A DNA stretch of 64,000 nt from Chloroflexi bacterium bin125 (lineage in GTDB: Bacteria; Chloroflexota; Dehalococcoidia; Bin125): contig MPNM01000006.1 in the NCBI GenBank assembly GCA_002239025.1, positions 62,001 to 126,000 on the forward strand. Reading direction: 5' to 3'. The notes under the pieces were generated by a model that made no database searches, was not told the origin of the DNA, and saw nothing but the letters and a program-made list of their open reading frames with translations. The first letter of the stretch is position 1; each line of letters starts with the position of its first letter. Shown piece by piece: positions 1 through 7,692 of this stretch. The position numbers and the translations under genes were made by a program.

Positions 1-533
1 AGCATCGTCGTCCGCACCCAGCCCACTCGCTCTGCACCATGCCTGACCCGGTACCAACCGCCTGCCTGCTGCAGCGCCGTCACCGACACTCCCGACTCCA
101 GCCGATCAATCACCCCCCAGGCCAACCCCGGCCGCACTCGCACATCGGCATCTTCAACAACCACGCCCGGCACTTCGGTCAAATCTCGTGGCGGCGCCGA
201 GGGTTCCGGTTCTTCTGCCTCAACCTCTTCTGCCTCCACCGCTGCATCGTTCGATTTCTGCTCAGATACTGGCGCAGACTCCGCTTCCACCGAGACTTCT
301 GCACGTTCATCCTGAGCCGCCGGAGCCGTTCGTGAGTCCAGCGAGCCGCCCGAGACCTCACTCGCCGCAGATGCCTGCTGGGATGATTGCTCCTGGGCCT
401 CCCGCCGTACTGATGGCTCCGACGCTTGCTGTGATTTCGTAGCTCGCTCGGACACCGAAGCTGGCTCGTCGCCGGCGCACGCGGACACGACAATCGCAAC
501 CACAAATAAAAGGCAATAACGGAGGACTCGCAT
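1..533 (-). CDS. SH3-domain lipoprotein, C-terminus beyond the window
   Basis: Minus-strand gene whose ATG lies at 531-533; it runs off the left edge, so only the first 177 codons are visible. The N-terminus MRVLRYCLLFVVAIVVSAC is a lipoprotein signal peptide with a VSAC lipobox, so the protein is probably lipid-anchored outside the membrane. A long Ala/Glu/Ser-rich low-complexity spacer follows. From about residue 125 there is a bacterial SH3-like segment (DADVRVRPG, then GGWYRVRHG and VGWVRTTM) of the kind that binds cell-wall or peptide ligands. The substrate is unknown. It is transcribed away from the small gene at 629, sharing a 95-bp spacer with it. Confidence 0.75.
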   Translation of the reverse strand, partial: MRVLRYCLLFVVAIVVSACAGDEPASVSERATKSQQASEPSVRREAQEQSSQQASAASEVSGGSLDSRTAPAAQDERAEVSVEAESAPVSEQKSNDAAVEAEEVEAEEPEPSAPPRDLTEVPGVVVEDADVRVRPGLAWGVIDRLESGVSVTALQQAGGWYRVRHGAERVGWVRTTM

Positions 534-628
534 ACAGCTAGAAACGTACCGCGCCCCTCCAAATGTTCCCGATCCCGCAAACTCGCTAAGATAAGAACAT
601 ACGTACCGAAACCTAGAGAGGACACCCC

Positions 629-961
629 GTGCCCAACCCCATCCACCTCCGCGCTAGGATCGACCGCCTCTGGCGACGCTCCGCCGACCACAACCCCGGC
701 TACATTCGAGTCAAGGCCCTCAACGCCATCGTCCGCGAGCTCTTCGCCCCCAACCCGCGAGCCCGACTCAACCACCGGCTCTACCTCGCCACAGACCCCT
801 TCGACGTCGCCCGCCACAAGCTCCGCGAACTCTACGACTCCGGCGCCCCCGTCCCCGAAATCTCCTTCTGCCCCCCTCTCCCTCTGGGAGAGGGCTGGGG
901 TGAGGGTCTCTCGGCCCTCCAGGAAGAAGAATCGCTCGAAGAGGACGACGACCCCTGGTAA
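629..961 (+). CDS. small hypothetical protein
   Basis: A 110-residue protein from a GTG start preceded by GAGAGG. I do not recognise a family. The first 80 residues are Arg-rich and look like a compact helical domain (RARIDRLWRRSADHNPGYIR). The C-terminal part is different: residues around LPLGEGWGEGL are the translation of a REP-like palindrome (872-906) that seems to have been absorbed into the 3' end, followed by an acidic tail. GC-rich third positions support coding in the N-terminal part. T-rich tracts follow the stop. It stands alone on the plus strand between a divergent lipoprotein gene and the zinc-ribbon/thiolase pair. Confidence 0.55.
   Translation: MPNPIHLRARIDRLWRRSADHNPGYIRVKALNAIVRELFAPNPRARLNHRLYLATDPFDVARHKLRELYDSGAPVPEISFCPPLPLGEGWGEGLSALQEEESLEEDDDPW
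872..906. repeat. REP-like palindromic repeat inside a coding region
   Basis: The bases CCCTCTCCCTCTGGGAGAGG form a near-perfect hairpin and are followed by GCTGGGGTGAGGG. This combination is a widely distributed bacterial REP-type sequence, recognisable in translation as PLGEGWGEG. Here it is read through in frame as part of the C-terminus of the small protein at 629-961. Only one copy is visible in the window. Confidence 0.6.
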
Positions 962-1129
962 TCGCCCCAATCGTCTCTTTTTTCGCCTCGTTTTTTTTCT
1001 CCCGGGAGTCCAACCAACCCTCAGCCCCGCCGTGCCCGCCGCCGTCCCCAGTCCCCGCTTCACCCTAGGACCCGCTCCATCCCCCCAGTCCCCCAGCCGC
1101 CGCCAAGGTCGCTGGTACACTGCGGGCTG

Positions 1130-1145
1130 CGTGAATCGAATCACG
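1130..1145. promoter_or_regulatory. 16-bp palindrome, candidate operator
   Basis: The bases CGTGAATCGAATCACG form a nearly perfect dyad (CGTGA/TCACG arms around TCGA) about 70 bp upstream of the zinc-ribbon/thiolase start. Dyads of this size and position are typical of dimeric repressors such as TetR-family proteins. No regulator gene is adjacent, so the link is inference from position and symmetry only. Confidence 0.35.
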
Positions 1146-1214
1146 TTGTCACACCATGTTCGTGCAGCTAGTTGCTGCGCGGCCCATACAAGCGATTGTT
1201 GAGAGGGGAGCGCG

Positions 1215-1637
1215 GTGGCTGAGTACACCAAGCCCATTCCGAGTCCCGACCCGGTCTCACAGCCCTTCTGGGACGGGGCCAAAGAGGGGAAGCTGATGCT
1301 CCCCCGTTGTTCCGACTGCAACCGAGTCCACTGGTACCCACGGGTGATCTGCCCGTTCTGCCACTCGATGAACATCGAGTGGGTTGAGGCGACCGGCAAG
1401 GGCACCATCCACACCTTCGCCGTCCAGCACAACAAGGGCCTCGTGGCGCGCGGCTGGGGCGACGAAGTCCCCTACGTCAGCGCATACATCGACCTCGCCG
1501 AGGGCGACCGGATGTTGACCGTGCTCAAGGGCGTCGACCCCAATGACCCCGAGTCGATCGAAATCGGCGGCGCCGTGCAGATCGAGTTCGAGGAAGCCTC
1601 CGAAGACGTCCACATCCCCTTCTGGCGGCCTGTCTAA
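1215..1637 (+). CDS. Zn-ribbon / OB-fold (DUF35) protein partnered with a thiolase
   Basis: A 140-residue protein with a rubredoxin-like zinc ribbon (Cys32, Cys35, Cys46, Cys49 in PRCSDC and CPFC) followed by the DUF35 OB-fold (GKGTIHTFAVQH, then a beta-rich region ending in HIPFWRPV). Members of this family are acyl-CoA-binding partners of thiolase-like or hydratase enzymes in lipid, sterol or polyketide metabolism, and are normally encoded beside them. Here the thiolase gene starts 33 bp downstream. The GTG start is chosen for the GAGAGGGGAG Shine-Dalgarno just upstream. The substrate cannot be told from the sequence. Confidence 0.88.
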   Translation: MAEYTKPIPSPDPVSQPFWDGAKEGKLMLPRCSDCNRVHWYPRVICPFCHSMNIEWVEATGKGTIHTFAVQHNKGLVARGWGDEVPYVSAYIDLAEGDRMLTVLKGVDPNDPESIEIGGAVQIEFEEASEDVHIPFWRPV

Positions 1638-1670
1638 GCGCCGACGAGCTACAAAACACAGGAGATTCAC

Positions 1671-2939
1671 ATGCCTGGTGAAGCATCAAAGGCCGCCGCG
1701 ATCGTCGGCGCCGCCGAAGCCAACGACATCGGCTACCCGCAAACGCCGAAGTCGTCGCTCACCCTTCACATTGAAGCGATCAAGAACGTGACCGATATGA
1801 CGGGGATTCCGATCTCCGCCATCGACGGCATCTTCTCGGCCGGTTGGTCGCCGCAAGTCGCCGAGTATCTCGGCCTGCACCCCAAGTACATCGACACCAC
1901 AGCCGTCGGCGGCTGCTCATTCGAAATGCACGTCCACCACGCCCTGGCCGCGATTCACGCCGGCGTGATCGATGTCGCGCTGGTTACGCATGGCGAGATG
2001 GGATTCAGCCAGCGGTTCACCGGCGGCAAGGGCACCGGACGCCCGTTCGGCGGCGGCGACCCCTGGGACCCTGGCACGCAGCACACCTCGGCCTACGGCC
2101 TGGGCGGCGCGCCGACCGCGTACTCGCACGCGCTCAACCGGCACATGTCCCGCTACGGCACGACGCAGGAAGACTTTGCCGAGATCGCCGTCGTCACCCG
2201 CGAATGGGCGACGCTCAACCCGCGCGCGGTCATGTACCGCAAGGCGGGCGAGGGCGACCTGGCGCCGTTGGAGAAGGGCGAATGGGGCGGCGGCAAGCGC
2301 GGTCACACCTTTGGTGGACCGATCACCGTCGATACCGTGATGAACTCACGCCCGATCTCCTGGCCGATCAAGCTGCTCGATGTCTGCCTGGTCACCGACC
2401 ACGGCGGCGCGGTACTGATCACCGGACCCGAGCTGGCCAAGACCTCCAAGACCCCACCGGTCTGGATCGCCGGCGCCGGCGAAAACATGTCTCACTGGAA
2501 CATGCTTGAGATGGGCGACTTCACGGCTACTTCCGCGGGTCGCTCGGCCGCAGCGGCCTACAAGATGGCGGGAATGGGTCCCGAGGACATGGAAATGGCC
2601 ATGATCTACGACTCGTTCACTGTCACCGCCGGGATCACGGCCGAGATGCTCGGTCTCGCTCCCGCAGGTGAAGGCCCGAGCCTCTGGAAGGACCGCCATG
2701 CGGCTCCCGGCGGACGCCTGCCGATCAACACCAACGGTGGCGGCCTGAGTTTCAACCACTCCGGCATGTACGGCATGCAGTTGCTGGTCGAGGCCTACCG
2801 CCAGCTCTCTGGCACCGCCGAAGACGGTGGATTCTCGGGCGACCCGGGCAAGCAGACCAGCGCACGCAGTTGCGTGGTCAACGGCACCGGTGGCTCACTC
2901 TCTACGACCGGTACGTTGGTGCTCGTCTCAGACGACTAA
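1671..2939 (+). CDS. SCP-x-type thiolase (acetyl-CoA acetyltransferase / lipid-transfer family)
   Basis: A 422-residue thiolase-superfamily protein, normal in length for the SCP-x/lipid-transfer group. Cys82 in VGGCSFE sits where the acyl-binding nucleophile is expected, His363 in SFNHSGMYG replaces the classical GHP motif as in SCP-x relatives, and Cys401 in SCVVNGTGG matches the C-terminal active-site cysteine. It should cleave or form a C-C bond next to a CoA thioester, probably as a complex with the zinc-ribbon protein encoded just upstream. The ATG is preceded by AGGAG. The gene ends at a strong terminator. Whether it works in fatty-acid, sterol or aromatic catabolism is not visible. Confidence 0.9.
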   Translation: MPGEASKAAAIVGAAEANDIGYPQTPKSSLTLHIEAIKNVTDMTGIPISAIDGIFSAGWSPQVAEYLGLHPKYIDTTAVGGCSFEMHVHHALAAIHAGVIDVALVTHGEMGFSQRFTGGKGTGRPFGGGDPWDPGTQHTSAYGLGGAPTAYSHALNRHMSRYGTTQEDFAEIAVVTREWATLNPRAVMYRKAGEGDLAPLEKGEWGGGKRGHTFGGPITVDTVMNSRPISWPIKLLDVCLVTDHGGAVLITGPELAKTSKTPPVWIAGAGENMSHWNMLEMGDFTATSAGRSAAAAYKMAGMGPEDMEMAMIYDSFTVTAGITAEMLGLAPAGEGPSLWKDRHAAPGGRLPINTNGGGLSFNHSGMYGMQLLVEAYRQLSGTAEDGGFSGDPGKQTSARSCVVNGTGGSLSTTGTLVLVSDD

Positions 2940-2965
2940 CAGCGCGTCCCGAGATGACCTCTCAA

Positions 2966-3006
2966 CGAGGCCGCCCCACTTGACTGAGGGGGCGGCCTCG
3001 TTCGTT
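2966..3006 (+). terminator. Rho-independent terminator after the thiolase
   Basis: A 12-bp perfect stem CGAGGCCGCCCC / GGGGCGGCCTCG with a short loop is followed by a T-rich run (TTCGTTT). It lies 26 bp after the thiolase stop and before the next gene's start at 3044. Confidence 0.8.
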
Positions 3007-3043
3007 TACCCTGCTGTCCACGGGCCACGGATCGGCGGCAGTC

Positions 3044-3484
3044 ATGGCGGACGCGACACAGTCAGATTCAAGTCAACACGATCAACAAACTGCCCAGGGA
3101 ATCACCTTCTTCTGGGGCATGGTGATGGCAGCCGGGTTTGTCGTGTTGTTCGGTCTTACCCAATGGGGCATTCTCGATGACGTTCCGACCTCCGAGTTTG
3201 GCATCGTGGCGATCGGCGCCGCCAACGGAATCGGATTGGTTGCAATCGGTGGTTGGAACGCAATCGGCCTGGTCGCGATTGGGGGCGCCAACTCAATCGG
3301 CCTGGTGGCGGTGGGCGGGTTCAACTCTATTGGCCTGGTGGCCTTTGGTGGTGTCAGCAGCTACGGCGTGATTTCGGTCAGCGGGATCCAGGCCTTCGGG
3401 ACCCGATTCGCGGTTCGCATCTTCCGATGGTCGCCGACGATCATCCGCGGTGGACGAGCGCAGGTTGGCGAGGTCGACTCGTAG
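3044..3484 (+). CDS. small membrane protein with 11-residue Gly/Ile repeats
   Basis: A 146-residue protein with one clear membrane segment (about residues 22-43). It is followed by six consecutive 11-residue units of the form GLVAIGGxNxI (GLVAIGGWNAI, GLVAIGGANSI, GLVAVGGFNSI, GLVAFGGVSSY and two variants). Such regular glycine/hydrophobic repeats suggest a stacked beta-solenoid or a membrane-embedded repeat. The last 35 residues are basic and non-repetitive. Similar small repeat proteins of unknown function occur in other bacteria. It lies between a terminator and the TPP riboswitch, so it is probably its own unit. No function assigned; the start has only a weak Shine-Dalgarno. Confidence 0.7.
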   Translation: MADATQSDSSQHDQQTAQGITFFWGMVMAAGFVVLFGLTQWGILDDVPTSEFGIVAIGAANGIGLVAIGGWNAIGLVAIGGANSIGLVAVGGFNSIGLVAFGGVSSYGVISVSGIQAFGTRFAVRIFRWSPTIIRGGRAQVGEVDS

Positions 3485-3493
3485 ATGTGTTAA
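3465..3493 (+). promoter_or_regulatory. possible promoter of the thiamine operon
   Basis: TTGGCG (3465-3470) and TGTTAA (3488-3493) are spaced by 17 bp, about 20 bp before the TPP riboswitch. This fits a vegetative-type promoter but the -10 match is modest and it overlaps the end of the preceding gene. Confidence 0.3.
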
Positions 3494-3511
3494 CCTGAGC
3501 ATCACGATCAA

Positions 3512-3602
3512 GCCGGGGTGGTCCGACCGTCGAGTTGACGGGAATGGGCCTGAGAACACACCCGCCGAACCTGATCCGGGTAATGCCGGCGCAGGGAGCG
3601 AG
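3512..3602 (+). ncRNA. TPP riboswitch (THI element)
   Basis: The conserved core is clear: GGGG near 3514, CTGAGA at 3550-3555, then ACCCGCCGAACCTGATCCGG and GTAATGCCGGCGCAGGGA. This is the thiamine-pyrophosphate aptamer. It lies about 60 bp upstream of thiD and should lower expression of the whole downstream thiamine operon when TPP is abundant. No obvious intrinsic terminator follows, so control of translation initiation is the simpler guess. Confidence 0.93.
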
Positions 3603-3661
3603 CGCAGCGAACTCTAGGCCCACCCGCTAGACAATCAACCGCCCTCATGCGGGAGCATGCT

Positions 3662-4474
3662 GTGCGCGTTGTCCTGTCGATTGCAGGATCCGACTCCTCC
3701 GCCGGAGCCGGGATCCAGGCCGACCTGAAGGCGACCTCGCAGTTCTACGGCTGCTACTGCGCCACCGTGATCACTGCGGTCACGGCGCAAAACACGCTCG
3801 GTGTCCAGGACGCCTACCAGCTCCCGACCCCGATCGTGCGGGCTCAGATCGAGTCAGTCTTCTCCGACCTCAACGTCGCCGCGGTCAAGACTGGCATGCT
3901 CGGCGACGCCGAGATGATCACCACCGTCGCCGATGAGCTGGAACAGCGCCGGCCGAAGAAGATCGTCATCGACCCGGTCATGATCTCCAAAACCGGCTTC
4001 CCGTTGCTTGCCGACGAGGCGGTCGAGACGTTCAAGTCGCGCATGATTCCCCTGGCAACGCTGATCACGCCCAACACGCACGAAGCGGAACGGCTCACGG
4101 GCGTCTCAGTAGTGACCATCGAGGAGGCAACGCGAGCCGGTCAAGCCTTGCTGGAATTGGGCGCCTCCGCCGCGTTGGTCAAGGGCGGGCATCTGGAAGA
4201 GTCGCCCGGCACCGACGTGCTGGTCACACCCAAGGAAACGCACCTAATCGAGCGTGAATGGATCGAGACGAAGCACACTCACGGGACCGGCTGCACCTAT
4301 GCCTCCGCCATTGCCGCGCGGATGGCTTATCCGCGGGACTGGAGCCTCTTTCAATGCGTCGAGAGCGCGAAGTATTGGCTGACTGAGGCGATCCGTTACG
4401 GCCTGGATCTCGGTCATGGCGTGGGCCCCACGCAGCCCTTCTGGGGGCAAGAGTGGGGACCGTGGAACGACTGA
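3662..4474 (+). CDS. thiD: hydroxymethylpyrimidine / phosphomethylpyrimidine kinase
   Basis: ThiD phosphorylates HMP and then HMP-phosphate to HMP-PP, the pyrimidine half of thiamine, in the cytoplasm. The ribokinase-like fold is evident from LSIAGSDSSAGAGIQADLKA at the N-terminus, MISKTGFPLL in the middle and the anion-hole motif HGTGCTYAS (Cys211) near the C-terminus. I prefer the GTG at 3662 because GGGAG lies 6 bp upstream and it gives the usual N-terminus. An in-frame ATG at 3647 would add five residues but has no Shine-Dalgarno. It is the first gene after the TPP riboswitch, and its stop overlaps the thiE start (ATGA). Confidence 0.93.
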   Translation: MRVVLSIAGSDSSAGAGIQADLKATSQFYGCYCATVITAVTAQNTLGVQDAYQLPTPIVRAQIESVFSDLNVAAVKTGMLGDAEMITTVADELEQRRPKKIVIDPVMISKTGFPLLADEAVETFKSRMIPLATLITPNTHEAERLTGVSVVTIEEATRAGQALLELGASAALVKGGHLEESPGTDVLVTPKETHLIEREWIETKHTHGTGCTYASAIAARMAYPRDWSLFQCVESAKYWLTEAIRYGLDLGHGVGPTQPFWGQEWGPWND

Positions 4475-5118
4475 TGACCATGAAACACGTAGGTCGCCTC
4501 CACGTGATCACCGACGAGGTCCTCCAGGAGCGGTTCACCCATGCCGAGCTTGCCTCCGCCGCCGCCGCTGGCGGCGCCGACGTCATCCAGTACCGCGAGA
4601 AACGGCCGATCTCGACTCGTGAGATGATCCGCGTTGCGGGGCTGATGGGCCTGGCTTGCCAGGATCTCGGTGCGTCGCTGCTGATCGATGATCGCGTCGA
4701 TGTCGCCTCTGCGGTCGGCGCGACCGCCGTCCATCTGGGCCGCGAAGACTTGCCGCCCGAAGTCGCCAGGCAGATTCTCGGTCCCGACGCGATCATCGGA
4801 GGTACGGCCAATTCGGTTGAGGAAGCTGTCAGGGTCGCCGGACAGCCGGTCGACTATCTCGGTGTTGGTCCAGTCTTTGGGACCACCTCAAAGGGCGATC
4901 GCGCCGCGCCGATGCTCGGTCTCGAGCGATTCGCCGAGATCTGCGCGGCGGTTGACAAGCCGGTGATTGGAATCGGCAACATCACTGTCGATCGCGTCGC
5001 CGATGTCCTCGCCGCCGGCGCATATGGCGTCGCTGTGCTTTCGGCTGTTGTCTGCCAGGACGATCCGAAGGCGTCATGCAGAGCGTTCGCTAACGAGATA
5101 TCACGGGTGCTCCAATGA
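4474..5118 (+). CDS. thiE: thiamine-phosphate synthase
   Basis: ThiE joins HMP-PP and thiazole phosphate to give thiamine phosphate. Its TIM-barrel landmarks are present: VIQYREKRPIS, LLIDDRVDVA, AVHLGREDLP, GPVFGTTSKGD and GIGNIT. The ATG at 4474 overlaps the thiD stop and gives about 214 residues, normal for ThiE; a GTG seven codons upstream is possible. A second, diverged member of the same superfamily lies at the far end of the operon (11840-12442). The catalytic motifs are retained here, so this is the likely true synthase. It overlaps the next gene by 4 bp. Confidence 0.93.
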   Translation: MTMKHVGRLHVITDEVLQERFTHAELASAAAAGGADVIQYREKRPISTREMIRVAGLMGLACQDLGASLLIDDRVDVASAVGATAVHLGREDLPPEVARQILGPDAIIGGTANSVEEAVRVAGQPVDYLGVGPVFGTTSKGDRAAPMLGLERFAEICAAVDKPVIGIGNITVDRVADVLAAGAYGVAVLSAVVCQDDPKASCRAFANEISRVLQ

Positions 5119-6269
5119 CGAACGCTTCCCGATCTACAGGAGTTGCCATCGTCGGCGGCGGAGTGATCGGACTGTCCTGCGCGTTCGAGCTGGCGCGGCG
5201 AGGCAAGTCGGTCACCGTGATCGAGCGTGAGCAAACGGGATTTGGCGCATCGACCGTGGCGGCTGGGATGCTGACGCCGTCGTTCGAAGTTGAGATGACG
5301 ACGCCGGAGTTGGTCGAGCTTCAGCTCGACAGCTTGCGTCGTTATCCGCAGTTTGTGGCAGACGTCGAGTCCGCCTCGGGATTGTCCTGCGGGTATCGGG
5401 ACGAGGGCACACTCTGGGTTTCGCGCCACCGTGATGATGAGCTCGAGCTTGACCATCTGTGTCAGATCCAGGAGGACCGTGGCCTGCCAGCGAAGCGCCT
5501 GACCGGTCGCGAGACCCGAGGCATCGAACCGTATCTGTCACCCCGAGTCATTGGAGGTCTGCTCGTCGAGACAGACCACCAGGTCAACAGCCGGCTGTTG
5601 TCTACGGCTCTGCGCGCGGCCTGCCTGGTTGTTGGAGTTGAGTTGGTCGAGCGGGCAGGCGTCACTGCCGTGGACCGTTCTGGCGGTCGGATTGCACTAT
5701 CGATCGAATCGCAAGGCAATAGACATACGTTGCACGCGGACCAGGCCCTGCTTGCCGCGGGTGTCTGGTTGGAGGACGGCCTGATCACTCCGCTGCCTCG
5801 CATCGGTATGCGGCCGATCAAGGGTCAGATTGTGCATCTCACCGGACAGCCGTTGATCAATCACGTGCTGCGCAACAGTGATGTCTACATCGTTCCGCGA
5901 GCGGAAGGTGAGCTACTCCTTGGCGCGACTGAGGAAGAACAGGGCTTCAACATGGAGCCAACTGCGGGCGGCACGCTTGACCTGCTGCGCTACGCCTTCG
6001 AGATCCTGCCCGGAATCTATGACCTCTACGTGAGCGAAATCGATGTCGGGCTGCGTCCGGCGGTGTCCGATCACCAGCCCGTCATTGGCCCAACGGACAC
6101 AGAGGGCATCTTCATCGCCGGTGGGCACTACCGCGGAGGCGTCTTACTCGCCCCAAGCACCGCGCATTGGATGGCCGATCTGATGACCACCGGCAACGTT
6201 CCAACTCCGATTGAACCGTTCGGCATCGATCGGTTCAGCGCCGAAGCCCAGCAGGAGGCAGCGGGATGA
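5115..6269 (+). CDS. thiO: glycine oxidase ThiO, first tandem copy
   Basis: A FAD-dependent amine oxidase of 384 residues. The N-terminal dinucleotide-binding motif is VAIVGGGVIGLSCAFELARR, followed by the GASTVAAGML segment typical of ThiO/DadA proteins. The C-terminal half carries VGLRPAVSDHQPVIGPT and the AGGHYRGGVLLAP FAD/substrate loop. ThiO oxidises glycine to the imine (dehydroglycine) used by ThiG for thiazole formation. The start overlaps the thiE stop (ATGA) and the end overlaps the second copy. Which of the two paralogues is the genuine glycine oxidase cannot be decided from sequence alone. Confidence 0.88.
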   Translation: MTNASRSTGVAIVGGGVIGLSCAFELARRGKSVTVIEREQTGFGASTVAAGMLTPSFEVEMTTPELVELQLDSLRRYPQFVADVESASGLSCGYRDEGTLWVSRHRDDELELDHLCQIQEDRGLPAKRLTGRETRGIEPYLSPRVIGGLLVETDHQVNSRLLSTALRAACLVVGVELVERAGVTAVDRSGGRIALSIESQGNRHTLHADQALLAAGVWLEDGLITPLPRIGMRPIKGQIVHLTGQPLINHVLRNSDVYIVPRAEGELLLGATEEEQGFNMEPTAGGTLDLLRYAFEILPGIYDLYVSEIDVGLRPAVSDHQPVIGPTDTEGIFIAGGHYRGGVLLAPSTAHWMADLMTTGNVPTPIEPFGIDRFSAEAQQEAAG

Positions 6270-7456
6270 GCGAAGAACGAATCTGGGATGTGGCGATCAT
6301 CGGTGGCGGCGTCATCGGGCTCACCTGCGCATTCGAGCTATCGCGGCGCGGACACAAAGTGGTCGTAGTCGAGCGCGATCAGCCGGGACAACACGCCAGC
6401 CGGGTCGCAGCCGGATTGCTCGGCACGGCCTCGCTGCCGGTCGGAGAAGATGACAACATCTTTCCGCTCAAGCTCGACAGCTTGCGTCGATATCCCGAGT
6501 ACATCGCCAAGGTCGAATCGATCGGTCGGGGCAGCGCCGGATATCGCCTGGAGGGCACGCTCTGGGTGGCGAGAGATGCAGATGAAGATGAGCAGCTCCA
6601 GGCGCTGCATGACAAACGGATTCGACTCGGACTGAGGTCCGTGCGGGTCGAAGCGAATGAAATCTTCCTGATTGAGCCTGAGCTGACTGCCGGCCTGGTC
6701 GGCGGGTTACGGATCGACGAAGACATTCAGGTTGATCCACGACGGCTGCTCGAACGGCTGAAGCGCGGAGTCAACCAGACGCGCGTCAAGGTTCTTACAG
6801 AGCACGAAGCCCTCGGCGGCGAGTTTGACGAGTCTGAGGACGTATGGACCGTCCAATTGCGCAGCCAGCAAGCAGACACGAACACTCCGCCAGTCCAGGC
6901 CCGCAATGTGCTGCTTACCGCCGGACCGTGGTGTGATCAGATTGTCGACACCTCCCGGCAGCCAGGCACATCCCTCTCGCCTGCGGGCGTGGGTCCGGTC
7001 AAGGGACAACTGCTGCGATTGCGTGGTCCACGTGTGATTGACCGCGTCGTTCGGTCGACGACCGTGAGTCTGGCCCAACGCCGCGACGGCGAACTGATTG
7101 TCGCCTCAACCAAGGAACCGGAAGCTGGCTGGAGTCTTGAGCCGACTGCGGAAGCACGCGAGGAACTGCTCGATCGAGCCAACGGATTGCTGCCTGGAAT
7201 TCGTGAACTGGAGGTCGAGGAGCACAGCGTCGGTCTGCGCCCGGCCGTCGCGGATCACATGCCGGTGATCGGACCGGCAGGTCGGCGAGGACTCTGGATC
7301 GCGACCGGCCACTTTCAGCACGGAATCCTGCTTGCGCCCGCGACCGCCCACTGGCTGGCCGAGGCGATCGAGTCCGGAGACGTGCCAGCCATGCTGAAGC
7401 CGTACGGCATCGACCGGCTAAGACAGTCTTCGGTGAAAATGGAGGCGGCCACATGA
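6266..7456 (+). CDS. ThiO-like FAD oxidase, second tandem copy
   Basis: A 396-residue paralogue of the preceding gene with the same architecture: VAIIGGGVIGLTCAFELSRR for FAD binding, the QHASRVAAGLLG segment, VGLRPAVADHMPVIGPA and ATGHFQHGILLAP at the C-terminus. The ATG overlaps the upstream stop and has GGAGG nearby. The two proteins align along their length but differ throughout, so this is an old duplication. It may handle another amino acid, or act with its neighbour as a hetero-oligomer; both are inference. HYRGG in copy 1 versus HFQHG in copy 2 suggests a changed active-site loop. Confidence 0.85.
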   Translation: MSEERIWDVAIIGGGVIGLTCAFELSRRGHKVVVVERDQPGQHASRVAAGLLGTASLPVGEDDNIFPLKLDSLRRYPEYIAKVESIGRGSAGYRLEGTLWVARDADEDEQLQALHDKRIRLGLRSVRVEANEIFLIEPELTAGLVGGLRIDEDIQVDPRRLLERLKRGVNQTRVKVLTEHEALGGEFDESEDVWTVQLRSQQADTNTPPVQARNVLLTAGPWCDQIVDTSRQPGTSLSPAGVGPVKGQLLRLRGPRVIDRVVRSTTVSLAQRRDGELIVASTKEPEAGWSLEPTAEAREELLDRANGLLPGIRELEVEEHSVGLRPAVADHMPVIGPAGRRGLWIATGHFQHGILLAPATAHWLAEAIESGDVPAMLKPYGIDRLRQSSVKMEAAT

Positions 7457-7677
7457 CCCAGCCGCAATCGACGTTGCAAGTGTCCCTGAATGGTGACGCC
7501 GTCACGCTGTCCAACGAACAACTGACTGAAGCCCTCTTCGAGATCGGCTATGACCCCGAGCAGCAGGGCATCGCTGTCGCGATCAACATGTCCGTCGTTC
7601 CGCGCAGCGAGTGGGCGCAAACCACATTGTCCGACGGCGACCGAGTCGACATCGTCGGGGCCAAACAGGGTGGATAG
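7453..7677 (+). CDS. thiS: thiamine biosynthesis sulfur carrier protein
   Basis: ThiS is a small ubiquitin-like protein that carries sulfur as a C-terminal thiocarboxylate for thiazole formation. This 74-residue protein has the beta-grasp pattern, the AINMSVVPRSEW segment, GDRVDIVGAKQGG and the essential terminal Gly-Gly. The start overlaps the second thiO (ATGA) and thiG follows 15 bp later, the standard partner order. The activating adenylyltransferase ThiF is not encoded in this window. Confidence 0.93.
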   Translation: MTQPQSTLQVSLNGDAVTLSNEQLTEALFEIGYDPEQQGIAVAINMSVVPRSEWAQTTLSDGDRVDIVGAKQGG

Positions 7678-7692
7678 CGATAGAGCACAACT

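Noticed and set aside
179-1435. A 418-residue minus-strand frame across the start of the window
   Set aside because: It overlaps two better-supported genes and a different-frame lipoprotein; low-complexity translation.
2250-2300. REP-like insertion in the thiolase (APLEKGEWGGG)
   Set aside because: It resembles translated repeats elsewhere but no palindrome is evident at the DNA level and the frame and flanking motifs are intact.
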